Shown: positions 34,575 through 44,960 of the stretch, piece by piece
Position numbering within the stretch: position 1 is the stretch's first letter
Layout: every line of letters begins with the position of its first letter
Source: Hypoxylon rubiginosum
Lineage: Eukaryota; Ascomycota; Sordariomycetes; Xylariales; Hypoxylaceae
Assembly: GCA_902806565.1 (NCBI GenBank)
Contig: CADCXA010000012.1
Location: 248,001 to 312,000, forward strand
Direction of reading: 5' to 3'
Length of the DNA stretch: 64,000 nucleotides
Translations under genes and position numbers: made by a program
Notes under the pieces: generated by a model
The model's database searches: none
What the model saw: only the letters and a program-made list of their open reading frames with translations
What the model was told of the DNA's origin: nothing

Positions 34575-36518
34575 CTAAATGAAGAAGAAAGCGCCGGCGA
34601 TGGCAAGCGCACCAACGATGCCACTTCCAACCTTAGCGGCACCGGCAGTGGGAATGGGGGTTTCCGCAGGCGCGGTAGGATAGCCAGAAGTAGGATAGAA
34701 CGCACTGGCACTAGGCTTGTAGGTGCTCAATGTCTCCACCGGGGTATAGGTTGCGGTGCCGTTAGAACCACCTACGGGGCCGGTGGGATACGGAGGCACC
34801 ACCGTCGGGTAAGCAGGAGCTGACGTAGACCCGCCGACGGGATAGCTGACCGAGGCGCTGCCGGCCGGGTAGCTAGCAGAGTTGGAGGCAGAACCAGCAG
34901 GATAGCTAGCGGAGGAGCTACCCGCGGGATACGAAACAGAGGCAGAGCCGGTAGGGTAGCTAGTCGACGCGCCACCGGCGGGGCCGGTAGTGCTAGGAGC
35001 AGGCTTGCCACCGGTTGGGTAAGGAGCAGTAGGAACGTTGGTGGGAGGGGTAAAAGTAGAAACCTCCGAGCAGGGAACAAGAGTCACCACCTTCTTGGTA
35101 ACCGTCACCGGAGTAGCAGGCTTGGTATACGTAGGCTTGGGCGGGGCAGTGATAGCCGCGGTCTGAGTGGCAGGGCACACAGTCGTGTAGACGGTAGTGT
35201 GGATGAGAGTAGCAGTGGTTTCATAGCCAGCAGGGCAGTTAGGAACGGTAGCCGCACACTGAGTAATTGTGAAAGTCTGCGTGTTCGTGACGGTAGAGGT
35301 GACGACACCACCAGCCGGAGCAGAAGTGGTAGCAGAGACAACACCAGTGGATGTAGCACTGGCCGAACCAGTAGCATAGCCAGAGCCAGTGGCAGATCCG
35401 GAACCAGAAGCGGAGCCGGTAGCAGAGCCGGAAGCAGAGCCCGTGACAGAGGCAGAACCAGAGGCAGAGCTAGACACAGAACCAGCAGAGCTAGTGACGG
35501 AAGCAGAAGCAGAGCTCGTCGTAGCAGACAAAGTCGGGACCGAAACAGTGTACGAGGGGTGCTCGCAGAGAGTAGTCGTAGGGAAGCTGAGGAGAGCAGT
35601 GGAAAGAGTAGGAGCCAGGTGAATGCTCAGGAGATCCTCGACACTAACATCAAGCTCTACTGCGGCACCAATGTTGAGGCCATACGACTCCTTGGAGAGA
35701 GGGCACGACGGGGTAGCGCAGAAGAAACCGACGTACTCCAGCAGGTTGGCGAAGACAGCAACCTCCAAACCGGCACCGATATCAGGGAGGTCGAGGATGG
35801 GAATGATGTCGTCAATGTCAACCTCGGCGGCGACACCAAGCTCAACACGGAGACGGAGATCAGCTAGGAGCTTTGTGCAGCCAATGCGGACCTCGATAGG
35901 GAGAACCTGAACAGACAGGCCAGAGAAGGCAGCATCCAAAATCTTTCCAGCGAAGATATCCGTCTCGATCGTGGCCTCATCCACAAGCTTAACATCAATA
36001 CCGGCGGACAGGTCAATAGCAGTCTCGACACCTAGCACGAGGTCAAGGTAGACTAGGGCATCAACCTTCAGGCCTGGCAGAGGAAGCGAGATGGGAGTCT
36101 TGGGGCTGAAGAGGTTGACCGCAATGGTAGCGGCAGCACCGATCTTCACGTCGAGATCGAGCTTAGCCTCGATGTCAGTTAGGGACAAGCTCAGAGACGG
36201 AACGACCTTGTCCAGCGAGATGCTGGCGTTGATGTTGCCCTTGGTGTAGCAAGTGTCGCAAATAACAGCAACCTCCACGTCAGCGGCGACACCGGCGATA
36301 GGGGGCACGGCAACGTTGGCAAGGAGACCGGCAACGAGGGTTGTGCCGCTCAAGTCCACGCCGAGATCCACGTTAGCGGAGATAGGCTTGCTAAGGTCCT
36401 TAGGGAGGTCGAGACCAAGAAGAGTTCGCTCGGAGACCGGAGCAGGGAGCGGGGCAGTAGCGCTGGCAAGCGAGGCCGCCATGGCTACGGCCACGGAGCC
36501 AGGAGTTGAGAAACGCAT
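34575..36518 (-). CDS. GPI-anchored Ser/Ala/Gly-rich cell-surface protein (647 aa)
   Basis: The frame extends to 36746, but the ATG at 36518 gives a clean signal peptide (MRFSTPGSVAVAMAASLASA), so I start there. Residues about 25-330 form a Leu/Val/Asp-rich domain of alternating hydrophobic strands (repeated VDLGVDLSG, LDLDVKIGA and VELGVAAEVD types) with a few paired cysteines. About 355-430 is an almost pure Ser/Ala/Gly/Thr repeat. About 430-530 holds two Thr-rich modules with TTVYTTVCPA and CP-type cysteines. Pro/Tyr/Ser repeats follow (SYPAGSA units), then a hydrophobic GPI-attachment tail (GIVGALAIAGAFFFI). This is the layout of a heavily O-glycosylated wall protein or adhesin. The N-terminal domain is not one I can name. 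Confidence 0.82.
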   Translation of the reverse strand: MRFSTPGSVAVAMAASLASATAPLPAPVSERTLLGLDLPKDLSKPISANVDLGVDLSGTTLVAGLLANVAVPPIAGVAADVEVAVICDTCYTKGNINASISLDKVVPSLSLSLTDIEAKLDLDVKIGAAATIAVNLFSPKTPISLPLPGLKVDALVYLDLVLGVETAIDLSAGIDVKLVDEATIETDIFAGKILDAAFSGLSVQVLPIEVRIGCTKLLADLRLRVELGVAAEVDIDDIIPILDLPDIGAGLEVAVFANLLEYVGFFCATPSCPLSKESYGLNIGAAVELDVSVEDLLSIHLAPTLSTALLSFPTTTLCEHPSYTVSVPTLSATTSSASASVTSSAGSVSSSASGSASVTGSASGSATGSASGSGSATGSGYATGSASATSTGVVSATTSAPAGGVVTSTVTNTQTFTITQCAATVPNCPAGYETTATLIHTTVYTTVCPATQTAAITAPPKPTYTKPATPVTVTKKVVTLVPCSEVSTFTPPTNVPTAPYPTGGKPAPSTTGPAGGASTSYPTGSASVSYPAGSSSASYPAGSASNSASYPAGSASVSYPVGGSTSAPAYPTVVPPYPTGPVGGSNGTATYTPVETLSTYKPSASAFYPTSGYPTAPAETPIPTAGAAKVGSGIVGALAIAGAFFFI

Positions 36519-39500
36519 TTTTGTTATAGCAAGACGAAAACGGCAGGGGCTAAAGAGTGGACTGGAATATAACGATTCCAAAAAGAGTGTAAAGATGCTG
36601 AAAAGCACAAATGAGTGACTATCTTGGCCGAGGCTTGATGGGTGTGAAGAAGGAAAGCAAAATCTGATGGCGAGAGACGGCACCGGCAGTCTTTTTCTAT
36701 GCCTTTGAGCCTTTGGGTCTGAAATTAGCACCAACCCACTGGCCAAGGGGCACCAAGGGGATCACATGGCTACCCGGCCACCCGTGATTAGGCATTGCTG
36801 TCAATTCGCAGCGGCGTCTTAGCGGTCAAGCTCTATTGACCTAATTCAGATCGTCCATTAAGTCAGAGGTTAACAGGCTGGCCAATGCCCAGCAGAAAAA
36901 AAAATTATGGTCTGAGAGCCCTGCAGCTGTTCCCAATGGCGAGGCTCTTCTCCTTTGTTTGACGTTCTCCCCCCCGTCCCCCTGTCCCCCAGTAACCTCT
37001 CACCATCTAACGTCGGTGGGGCTGGCATGGGAATGCCATGGGACCGTCAGGGGAATCAGACCAGTCAACAGGGATTTCCTTCTCCTGCGCCCTGCAACGT
37101 TCGTTAGCCTGTGGGGTTTGAGCGGATGCGCACGGTCTCCATCGTCTCCATCCAGGAACCAGGGGCCTGAAAAGGGGGCTGAGGTCTCCGAGATGGAAAA
37201 AGGAGAGCTGCATTATATTGCACATTACCTTTACTATTACATGGCGAGGACTGGATACCACGCTGAGTTGATAGAAATAGTATTTACCCGTTCAGCTTGG
37301 TATTTTTGCGGTAACATAAGAACCGCCGTTTGTCGACATTCGCTTTGGAAGGGGGTAATATCGGTTGATCACTCACTTTACAACACACATATAGGCCGTG
37401 CTGTGTACGATATTGATTACCTATCTGCCTATCAAGCTTGTCTCTATGTGAGGTACCTTGGGTTAGGTAGGTGGGTAGTTATCGTCTAGTTATCTAGGCA
37501 GCTAGGCTGCTAGAGAGCCGAAACTTTTCGGCTCATCGGGATGACGTTTTTCTCCATGCTTGCCCGTTTCCTGGCCCATCGAATAGCTGAGCTGACGGGT
37601 TCAACAGCAGGGTACTTGGAAAAGATACTATATTCGTATGCGTGTGATATGTACCTACCTAGGTTTCTAGGTAGAATCTAGATATACGAACCCAGCTGTG
37701 GGAATGGTGGACAGGCATTTTAAAATGGTGATCGGCACTGACCCGACCCTGCTAACCATGTCAATTGCCAGGATTCTCCACTACTAAAAGGGGCCGGCAC
37801 TGCGGGCTGTGCGGGCAGCGACCTAACTGCCAGACTGCCCAACCAGCCTGCCAGCCAGCCTGCTAGCCTAGCAGCCTAGAGTCTAGTCAGCCGGCCAAGT
37901 GCCAAGCTAGCGGACTACCATAGAAATAAATTACAGCGGGGTGTACTTATGTAACAGCCACGACCGTCACCGTCACAGAAACATCTAGGCGCTGGTAGGT
38001 AAGAGAGAAAACTTCCGATACCTACCTCTACATAGTAAACACCAAAAACCCCAAAACACCAAACAAGCTCAGAGCTTTTCTTACATACATTAGGTACTAT
38101 GGTATATATAATGCGGTACCAACTACTAACCAACTATCAAGTATATCCTACGGAAGCCTACTAGATACCATACCTAAGGTACATGTAAATTCCAGAGCTA
38201 AGAGGTACTAAGGTTGCCTAGGACTGAGGTCTACTTTCATTATTCGGGTCACGATAATAATTCACTCTCCCGTTTTACTAGCAGGGTTCTAATATATCCA
38301 AAATAACGGTACCAGAAATGCGGAAGCTAAAATTTCAAACGCCGTCAAAATTACTTACCTTACTCCCATCTCCCATTTCTCCTATTTCCTAGTCTACCCC
38401 CGGCTTGGGCTTGGTTGGTGCTTATGCCATCATTTTTCGTGTTTTTGTATTGCCAATTTATATGACAATCCCCGTGGCGCATTACTCCAAATCTCCATAC
38501 ATATATCCATACATATAGGCATGGGCTCTTTTGGTTGCTTCGATCTGATCTTTCCGAACGTTGCATAATTGGAACGAGGAACGAACCGGTGAATGAATGA
38601 ACAACTGACCAGTTCATTACAATGATGACCGCTTACCACCTATTACCCACTACCTAGATCGATGACGACCGGCTTCCCCTGTTTCCTTGAGGATCGCAGG
38701 CGACATGTCAGCTGCAGCACCTTCGTTCCCGGCTGCAAGTGGAAATTACCTACTATGTATGTAGGTACCTGGCAAGCCTGGGTACCTACGACATGTTCTC
38801 GCCCCAGCTTGCCTTGCTGGCTTGCTCGAAAAAAATAACAGATCCTTTTCGTAGCATTTCTAAACAAACCCTGCAGCCTTCAACCCAATATTGGACATTC
38901 TCTTAAGCATGACAAAAGAGATTGAGCTTTTCAACCACTGTGGAAGCTCGTCCAACATGAGAGGTTACCATCACTTCGGCACATAAGCTCGACCCATCCA
39001 GTCCCAGTGTACCAAGATACCCGATGGTCTAGACTCAATGTTAGGGACTTCGTCGTCGTACGTTCTCTTGTGTCAGAGATGCTCTTCCAGTCACTAGCCG
39101 CATGTAACCCTTTTTTTCTCTTTCTTTTTTCCCCCCCAAGAGATCGTACGCCCGGGTTGAACCCCCAGGTCTAACCCCCAGGTCTAATCGTACCTCTTCT
39201 TGCTTGCTCTGCTGACGAGAGCAAATTTAGCCCTCGCAAGCCATCAGATTCCTTCGCCCATCCCTTGCTCCTTCGTCTCCTGGAGACTAAATTGCTCCAG
39301 AGATGCCGAACCCTCCGACAACCTGGCTGTCATCGCCGTGTACCCATTCCAGCCTAGGAGTTCAGGCGTACAGAACGGTCTGCGTCGGAACCCACGCGAG
39401 AGCGTCGAATTAAGACCTGACATGGAATCTGTGGAATCTTTGCGGTGTGGGTTTCCGCCATGAATACCAAGGATAGAATCAAGCAGCGGTCTGCGGCTTA

Positions 39501-40723
39501 ACTACCTAACTGTAGAATTCCGCATATAAATCGTCCCAGTCCATTACTGCAACCCATCCGTGCGCGTTCGCAGGTATACAGGCCTCGTGCCGCTGTCGCC
39601 CAGTAGTGCGATTACCCCAAGCTCGCGCGACCATGCCAGTGGAGGAGGCTCAGTGTCACCTAGGTAGTGTTAGAATCTCAACGTGGTTCCAACAGCTAGG
39701 TATCATGGGAAACAACCAAGGCCCGGGCTCTCACTCAGTTGTTCAGCTATGTGACTGAGGCCCATCCATGTCCCAAAATTACATGAAGCTGCTGAAATCG
39801 AGTGGTCTAGATGGACTACCTCCTATGTTCCAGAACAGAATGCCACCATCAGCCTAAATGCCATAATCTTGATCCACGAGTTCCTGGTGCAAGTGCCATC
39901 GATGACTGTCCACATAGGCATAGTACGTACTTTCAGAGCAACCGGGATTTGGACAACTCGTAGATTTCAACTAGTTTAATCCCGCGGCACAGTTCCGTGC
40001 TGCGAAATATCTTCTGCCATATTTGCTGCGGCTTGTTCATTCGCACAGTGGTTAGGCTACCATTAGAAGTCTTGCTAAGCGGACATTAAGACTGTGCTAG
40101 GTATTGAGGACCATTACACTTCAAAGGTGTACATAGTAGAGTATCTACATGTTTAACATGCTCACGAATAACCGTTTTACATTTTCAGGTCTACAGATAT
40201 CATGGTCAGCCTCGACGATGGAGCTTCGCTCGTCTGCTCCTTTCTCGGTCTAGCGGGTTCTCAACCAGCTACCTACCTTGAAGGGCCAACCCTCTCATCG
40301 GCCTATCATCAAAGGTGGCAAAAAAAAATGATACGTAAATTAATTCGGTGGGCCCCAGACCGACATCTGCGGTTGGTGTGACCTTTAGGTTCCGGAGGAG
40401 AGGCGTCCTATGTTACCGGTATGAAGCTAGTTCCTATGGCCAGTCCGTCTATCTATGTACAAAATCGTCTCTTCTACGAGTTCGTCGACTGACCTTTAAG
40501 CCTGCTTGCTTGTCTACTTGCTTGCCTGCTCAAGAGAGCGAGGTATGCCCTATGCGGCATAGCATGATTGTAGGGTTGGAGGGTTGGTTCCCTCTCTATC
40601 ATCAGACTACCTTCTATGGGTTCCGAGCTCCGCTCCGTGACTCCTGACTACCCACGTAGAGACGAATATAATTAGTCTTGCTATCCACCTCATAAGTGGC
40701 TTCGATGAAGAGACCACGAGTTT
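36519..40723. other. gene desert (4.2 kb)
   Basis: No supportable gene. The longest frame, 176 codons at 36959-37489 on the plus strand, starts at TTG, runs through low-complexity CCCC and TAGGTAG sequence and has no domain. CCTAGGT-type motifs occur near 37648 and 39656, and a 13-base direct repeat (CCCAGGTCTAACC type) at about 39165-39187. The 5' end should contain the promoter of the GPI-protein gene. Confidence 0.5.
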
Positions 40724-42919
40724 CTAATCAAGCTCGATTGGGCCTTTCGGATTAGCTCCTCGTAGTTGAACTGCATCGATGCAAACTCCCGGACTATGGA
40801 CATCTTCACTTCTGGCATCAACATCCATTTCCGTGCCTGAGTCGGAGTCGCCAATCGACATAATGCTAGCGGAGCGACGTAGCTTCCTTCTTCCAAGGTA
40901 TTCAACCTCCCTCTCGATCTTTCGGCTGTTAATATACTCTACCTCACTGTCGGTTTCGACCGCATCCCTCAAGTCATCTTCGTCAGACTCGGACAGCTCG
41001 TCTTCGTTCGCACAGACGTAGTCTTTCTGTTCCAGCCACCTTCGGAGGTGCTTGTATAGCGCCTCGACAACGATGGGCGGAAAAGCATTTCCGATCTGGC
41101 GCTTTTGTTCGGGTTTTTGAAACCGATAGTCCACAGGGAACCCTTGTAGGGTCGCGTATTCACGCAGGGTGAACCCTCGCCTTCCGCTGTAGTGATAGTT
41201 ACCTACACCACCGCTGCAGGTGATGGTGCGAGCAAGTGGCACCTCTGGGTCCCAGGCTTCTTTGTAGATTCGCTTCAAGCTCCGCGGTTCGTGGAGATCA
41301 TCTACGACATCTCGGGGAATCCTTCGTAGCATCCGCTTCACCGTCCGATATGGCTTCGTGCCATCTTCTAGCGCAAGCTCGCTAGAGTGCGTAGCGACAG
41401 GGTAAGGCGGGAGTTCTTCTCCCGCGCATGCGCCAATCATGACTAATCGCTGTCGTTGCGACGGTGCTCCCCAGCTAAGCAGATTCACCACTTTCCACCT
41501 CACGGAATAGTTGTATTGGGTGAAGCCGTGGACTAGGGCGTTGAAGTAGTATTCGAATCTTGGGTGAAGGATGCCAAAGGTTTGTTCCAAGGTGAAGATG
41601 CGCGGGCGGAGGCTCTTGATCAACTCATGGCATGAGAAGAGGATTGCAATATTTGCCTCGTCGTTGACGCCAGCAACCGTGTGAGCGGGAGACCAGTACT
41701 GGCACGGAGGTGAGAGGTGGAGAAAGTCGATATGATACCGAGAAGCTCTTATCTCCATGATGAAATCGTACATGTCCTGGTGCCGAAGGTCTGCTTCTGG
41801 GAATTGCAAACGATATGTGTTACAAGCGCCGTCGGCGTGATCGCAACTGAGAGTGATACGAAGCCCGGCAGCCCTGGCGCCGCACGACGCCCCTCCAGCA
41901 CCGCAAAACATGTCAGCGAAAGTATACTGCTGACCAGGTTTTCTCGATATCCATACGTCTTGCGGTTCATCCTCGACATCTACCGTCAGTCTCATCTCAG
42001 GCTCGCCCGGGATGAACGCGCCGCCGCGTACTTTACCGCCTCGCCATGTATTCGTAATGCAAGAATCAGACGCTCGAAACCTCGCCTTCGGGACTTCTTC
42101 GGCTGTAATGTGAGCAACAACAAATTCGGTGGAAGGCCGGCCAGAATCCCGCCTCCGCGCGTCTCCCCAAATGAAGCAGCACTTCCAGCGGCATATGAGA
42201 ACGCCCCTCTCTTCGATATCCTTAACGTCCTTGTAGATGCCATTCAGGAAGCGGTGCTCGGGGAAGTTTTTGTTCGTGATGTGGCAGGTCCGGATCTTCT
42301 GGACTCTGTCTACGGGGATCTCAATTGCAGCTTGTTCTTCGTCTGGTCGAATATCGTCTTGGTCTATGTGGAGGATTAAGGCAACTTCATTGCGAAGCCG
42401 TTGTAGCTGGCCCCGCAGATTTCTTGTGCGTGTCAATGGGAGCCCGCGAAGGATGATGCCAGATTCAGTCCGGATGATGACTTGAATGAGGAGAAAGGAA
42501 GCCTGGCAGAGCTCGGGGACCGCGTGAATCTCTACTGTGGTACCACGCTTTAGCTCCATGCCATTATACATATAGCTCTCGATCCATCGGTTCGGCGGGG
42601 TTATCGATGGGTTGCGTTTCCGAGGCTGGGAGGTTTGGCGAGGTCTCCGCCGAGCTCTCTTAGCGGTCAAGTCAATAACTTCGATTACTCGAGCAATGTC
42701 AGGTTCTAGGGTAGCCTCGTTCTCGTATTCCAACTCTTCAACCTTGTCGTGCTGGTTTTCAGTGAGATCAATCGTGACGTGATCGGGGCTGGACTTCATC
42801 TCTTGGAAGCGTCGTTCGATAGCGGCTTGGGCGCTATCAACCGATTGCTCCTCCTCCCATCCATCCTCGGAAGAGTAGGTCTGGGAGGCTTCGGATGATA
42901 CACCGACGGTGGTATTCAT
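40724..42919 (-). CDS. rid: RID/Masc1-type C5-cytosine DNA methyltransferase (731 aa)
   Basis: Single exon with ATG at 42919. Seen: SAM-binding motif I FADMFCGAGG at residues 334-343; motif IV SPPCQ with catalytic Cys406, followed by WSPAHT; EQT at 445-447 in the position of the usual ENV motif VI; motif VIII QRQRLVMIGA; an ITCSGG target-recognition region; and motif X QIGNAFPP. A roughly 330-residue N-terminal region precedes the catalytic domain (acidic/Ser start, basic KRARRRPRQ patch, then a BAH-like folded part). An acidic Ser-rich tail of about 110 residues follows. PPCQ with SPAHT and EQT is typical of the fungal RID/Masc1 class needed for repeat-induced point mutation in Neurospora and premeiotic methylation in Ascobolus. 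The symbol is by family similarity; function here is inferred. Confidence 0.88.
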   Translation of the reverse strand: MNTTVGVSSEASQTYSSEDGWEEEQSVDSAQAAIERRFQEMKSSPDHVTIDLTENQHDKVEELEYENEATLEPDIARVIEVIDLTAKRARRRPRQTSQPRKRNPSITPPNRWIESYMYNGMELKRGTTVEIHAVPELCQASFLLIQVIIRTESGIILRGLPLTRTRNLRGQLQRLRNEVALILHIDQDDIRPDEEQAAIEIPVDRVQKIRTCHITNKNFPEHRFLNGIYKDVKDIEERGVLICRWKCCFIWGDARRRDSGRPSTEFVVAHITAEEVPKARFRASDSCITNTWRGGKVRGGAFIPGEPEMRLTVDVEDEPQDVWISRKPGQQYTFADMFCGAGGASCGARAAGLRITLSCDHADGACNTYRLQFPEADLRHQDMYDFIMEIRASRYHIDFLHLSPPCQYWSPAHTVAGVNDEANIAILFSCHELIKSLRPRIFTLEQTFGILHPRFEYYFNALVHGFTQYNYSVRWKVVNLLSWGAPSQRQRLVMIGACAGEELPPYPVATHSSELALEDGTKPYRTVKRMLRRIPRDVVDDLHEPRSLKRIYKEAWDPEVPLARTITCSGGVGNYHYSGRRGFTLREYATLQGFPVDYRFQKPEQKRQIGNAFPPIVVEALYKHLRRWLEQKDYVCANEDELSESDEDDLRDAVETDSEVEYINSRKIEREVEYLGRRKLRRSASIMSIGDSDSGTEMDVDARSEDVHSPGVCIDAVQLRGANPKGPIELD

Positions 42920-43954
42920 TTTGGCTCCGTCGTTCTGATGCTAAGTCTGGTCCAACACGTTAGTAACTTCATTTATTACGAAACGTTGTTGAGTCATGAC
43001 AGTTTTATATGAATCCCGAAGCAGATCTTTTCAAGGAAGATACTGGTAGTAATAAATTGGGAGGAAATAGTGATACGTGGGAAGAAGCAGTTTAGAAGAA
43101 TGGAGGCGGGGATTGAAGTGAAGCGGGTGCGAATCCGGCTTGCTTACCACGGCACGAAAGTGAGAAACTCGATGCTAGAATGACGAAATAAGTTCTTTGA
43201 CGCAACAAGCATCTATGGGGGAGTCCAATGTTGGTAAACGGGACAGATCAGAGAAGTGTGGACTGGCTGGTGGTCATACTGGCATCTAAAAGTGGAGGGC
43301 GAAGAGAGTTGATACACGACGATATTTTTCACAACGAAGAGGTCGCAGTATCGAGAAATATCAGGGATACCATGTCATCTTATAGGAAAGACAGCCTTTT
43401 CTGAGTGGCAACTACCTAGTTGTTAATGAGTGATTGTTGGGAGCAAGGGAATGGTTGCAAGTAGAATGCACACCTACCTGCCTGCCTAGGTAGGTAGGTA
43501 GGATGGTCAATGACACCGATGACCACCGGATGATATGTGAAAGGGCCTGGTAGGATAACTAAAAAGCACGAGGGAGAACTCAGGTGGAGTAGATGCCTGT
43601 TGAAATGAATCACGAATGGCTGGTTGTTGTTTGCTCTAGGAGATGGTCCAGACGGAAGAGGGAAGACAATCATGTAGAAAGAAATTCGAGGGAGCCAGTG
43701 TCTAAAGACTTAAGACCCAGGGTGATGAGTAAAAAAAAAGTGCACTTGTTTGACCATACTACCTACATACATGTAGTAGATAACGAATAGTCAAAAAAGA
43801 CCACTGGCTTATAATGGATGATTAGGGGACTACCTAGGACAGGAGTCTTACCTAGGTAGGTAAGTTGGCTCAGCAGGCCAGGCACGACAAGGATTAACAA
43901 GCATAGGCAAGCACAGACAGGAATAAAAGGGTGCTAGCCACAGAGTATTCGTAA

Positions 43955-43984
43955 AGGTGCCTGGAGGTGCCTGGAGGTGCCTAG
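43955..43984. repeat. tandem decamer AGGTGCCTGG x3
   Basis: Three adjacent copies, the third with one change (CCTAG in place of CCTGG). It is a simple tandem repeat in an intergenic region. Confidence 0.65.
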
Positions 43985-44808
43985 AGTGAGTGACTCATTT
44001 CATTGGTGAGGGTTTTGCAAATACGCTGGTTATGGTGAAAGGCTGTGAATTTGGTGCAAGGAATGTTCTAACCTAGGAAAAAGCAAGTGTTCGCACCCTA
44101 GTCTTATGACAAGTCCTAGGAGATGACAAGTCCTAAGAGAATGTAAGAGAAGAAAAAAAAACTCATGTACTATATACATTAAAGCTGCTTTTATATGGCT
44201 TTTAGACTTATGCTGGGACTTATAATACTTGGAAGATTAAATATCATGGAAGGGTTTACAGCTTTACGTACAGATATGTATTATTTCATTAGGTACCTAG
44301 GTACCTTATAATTCATCATGTGTTTGCATCGGTTCGAAGCCAACTATTGCATAGATCTATATATATGCTCCCAGTCAATTTTCAAATTAGAACAATACCA
44401 AAATATTGAAGACCATGGCTGAATCTTGCCTTTGAACGGGGGAGCCGGGTGGTAATAGGAAAGGTAAAATACGTTTGAGAATCTCAAAGTCCCTTGCCAT
44501 ACTGGTAGACATAGACATAAACTAGATGTATAAGCGATGAGCTACTGGTTACATAGTATATATAATATAAAGGCCTAGCATCACATAGCGCTTGGTAGCA
44601 TGCGTTAACTCGAAGAGATGGATAGATGGATAGATCCGCCATTGGCGACGATAGTCGATAGTGCAAATCTAAGAGGTGTAGTGTCAGCAGGGGAAATGGC
44701 TGAGTTGGACGAAGCGAAGTACATAGGCAGATAGGTAGGATGTAGTTAGGTAATCCGTCGATAACCGACGGACCCTTTTGGCATGTGTTATGTGGGACCA
44801 CCACCTGG

Positions 44809-44844
44809 CTGCCTGGGCTGCCTGGGCTGCCTGGGCTGCCTGGG
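44809..44844. repeat. tandem nonamer CTGCCTGGG x4
   Basis: Four perfect head-to-tail copies, with a partial copy before them, about 115 bases upstream of the ATG of the Zn(II)2Cys6 gene. It could lie in the promoter or leader; copy number is likely to vary between strains. Confidence 0.75.
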
Positions 44845-44960
44845 CACTTTCTAACCTGCCAACGATTTCCGTCGGTGCCAGTGTCTCCGTCCTTTCACCA
44901 TCCTTCTACGCGACGTAGATGGATTGAGATGGTTGCTGATTACCTACATGTATCTACGAA

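Larger units (their letters stand above)
42920..44960. promoter_or_regulatory. divergent intergenic region between RID-like and PrtT-like genes
   Basis: About 2 kb separate the two divergent starts, so both promoters should lie here. It contains dense CCTAGGTAGGTAGG-type motifs (about 43478-43502, 43850-43862 and 44291-44303), a 10-mer tandem at 43955-43984 and a 9-mer tandem at 44809-44844. No gene is supported. Confidence 0.4.

Noticed and set aside
35199..35867. 222-codon plus-strand Arg/Ser/Gly-rich frame
   Set aside because: Antisense of the Ser/Ala/Gly repeats of the GPI-anchored protein, which keep reverse frames open.
36959..37489. 176-codon plus-strand open frame
   Set aside because: It starts at TTG, crosses poly-C and TAGGTAG low-complexity sequence, and has no domain, signal peptide or coding-like composition.
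39140..39190. Possible tRNA-like GGGTTGAACCCCC segment
   Set aside because: No acceptor or anticodon arms could be paired around it; it is a small direct repeat. No tRNA, 5S RNA or CRISPR array was found by eye elsewhere, but a covariance-model scan was not possible.
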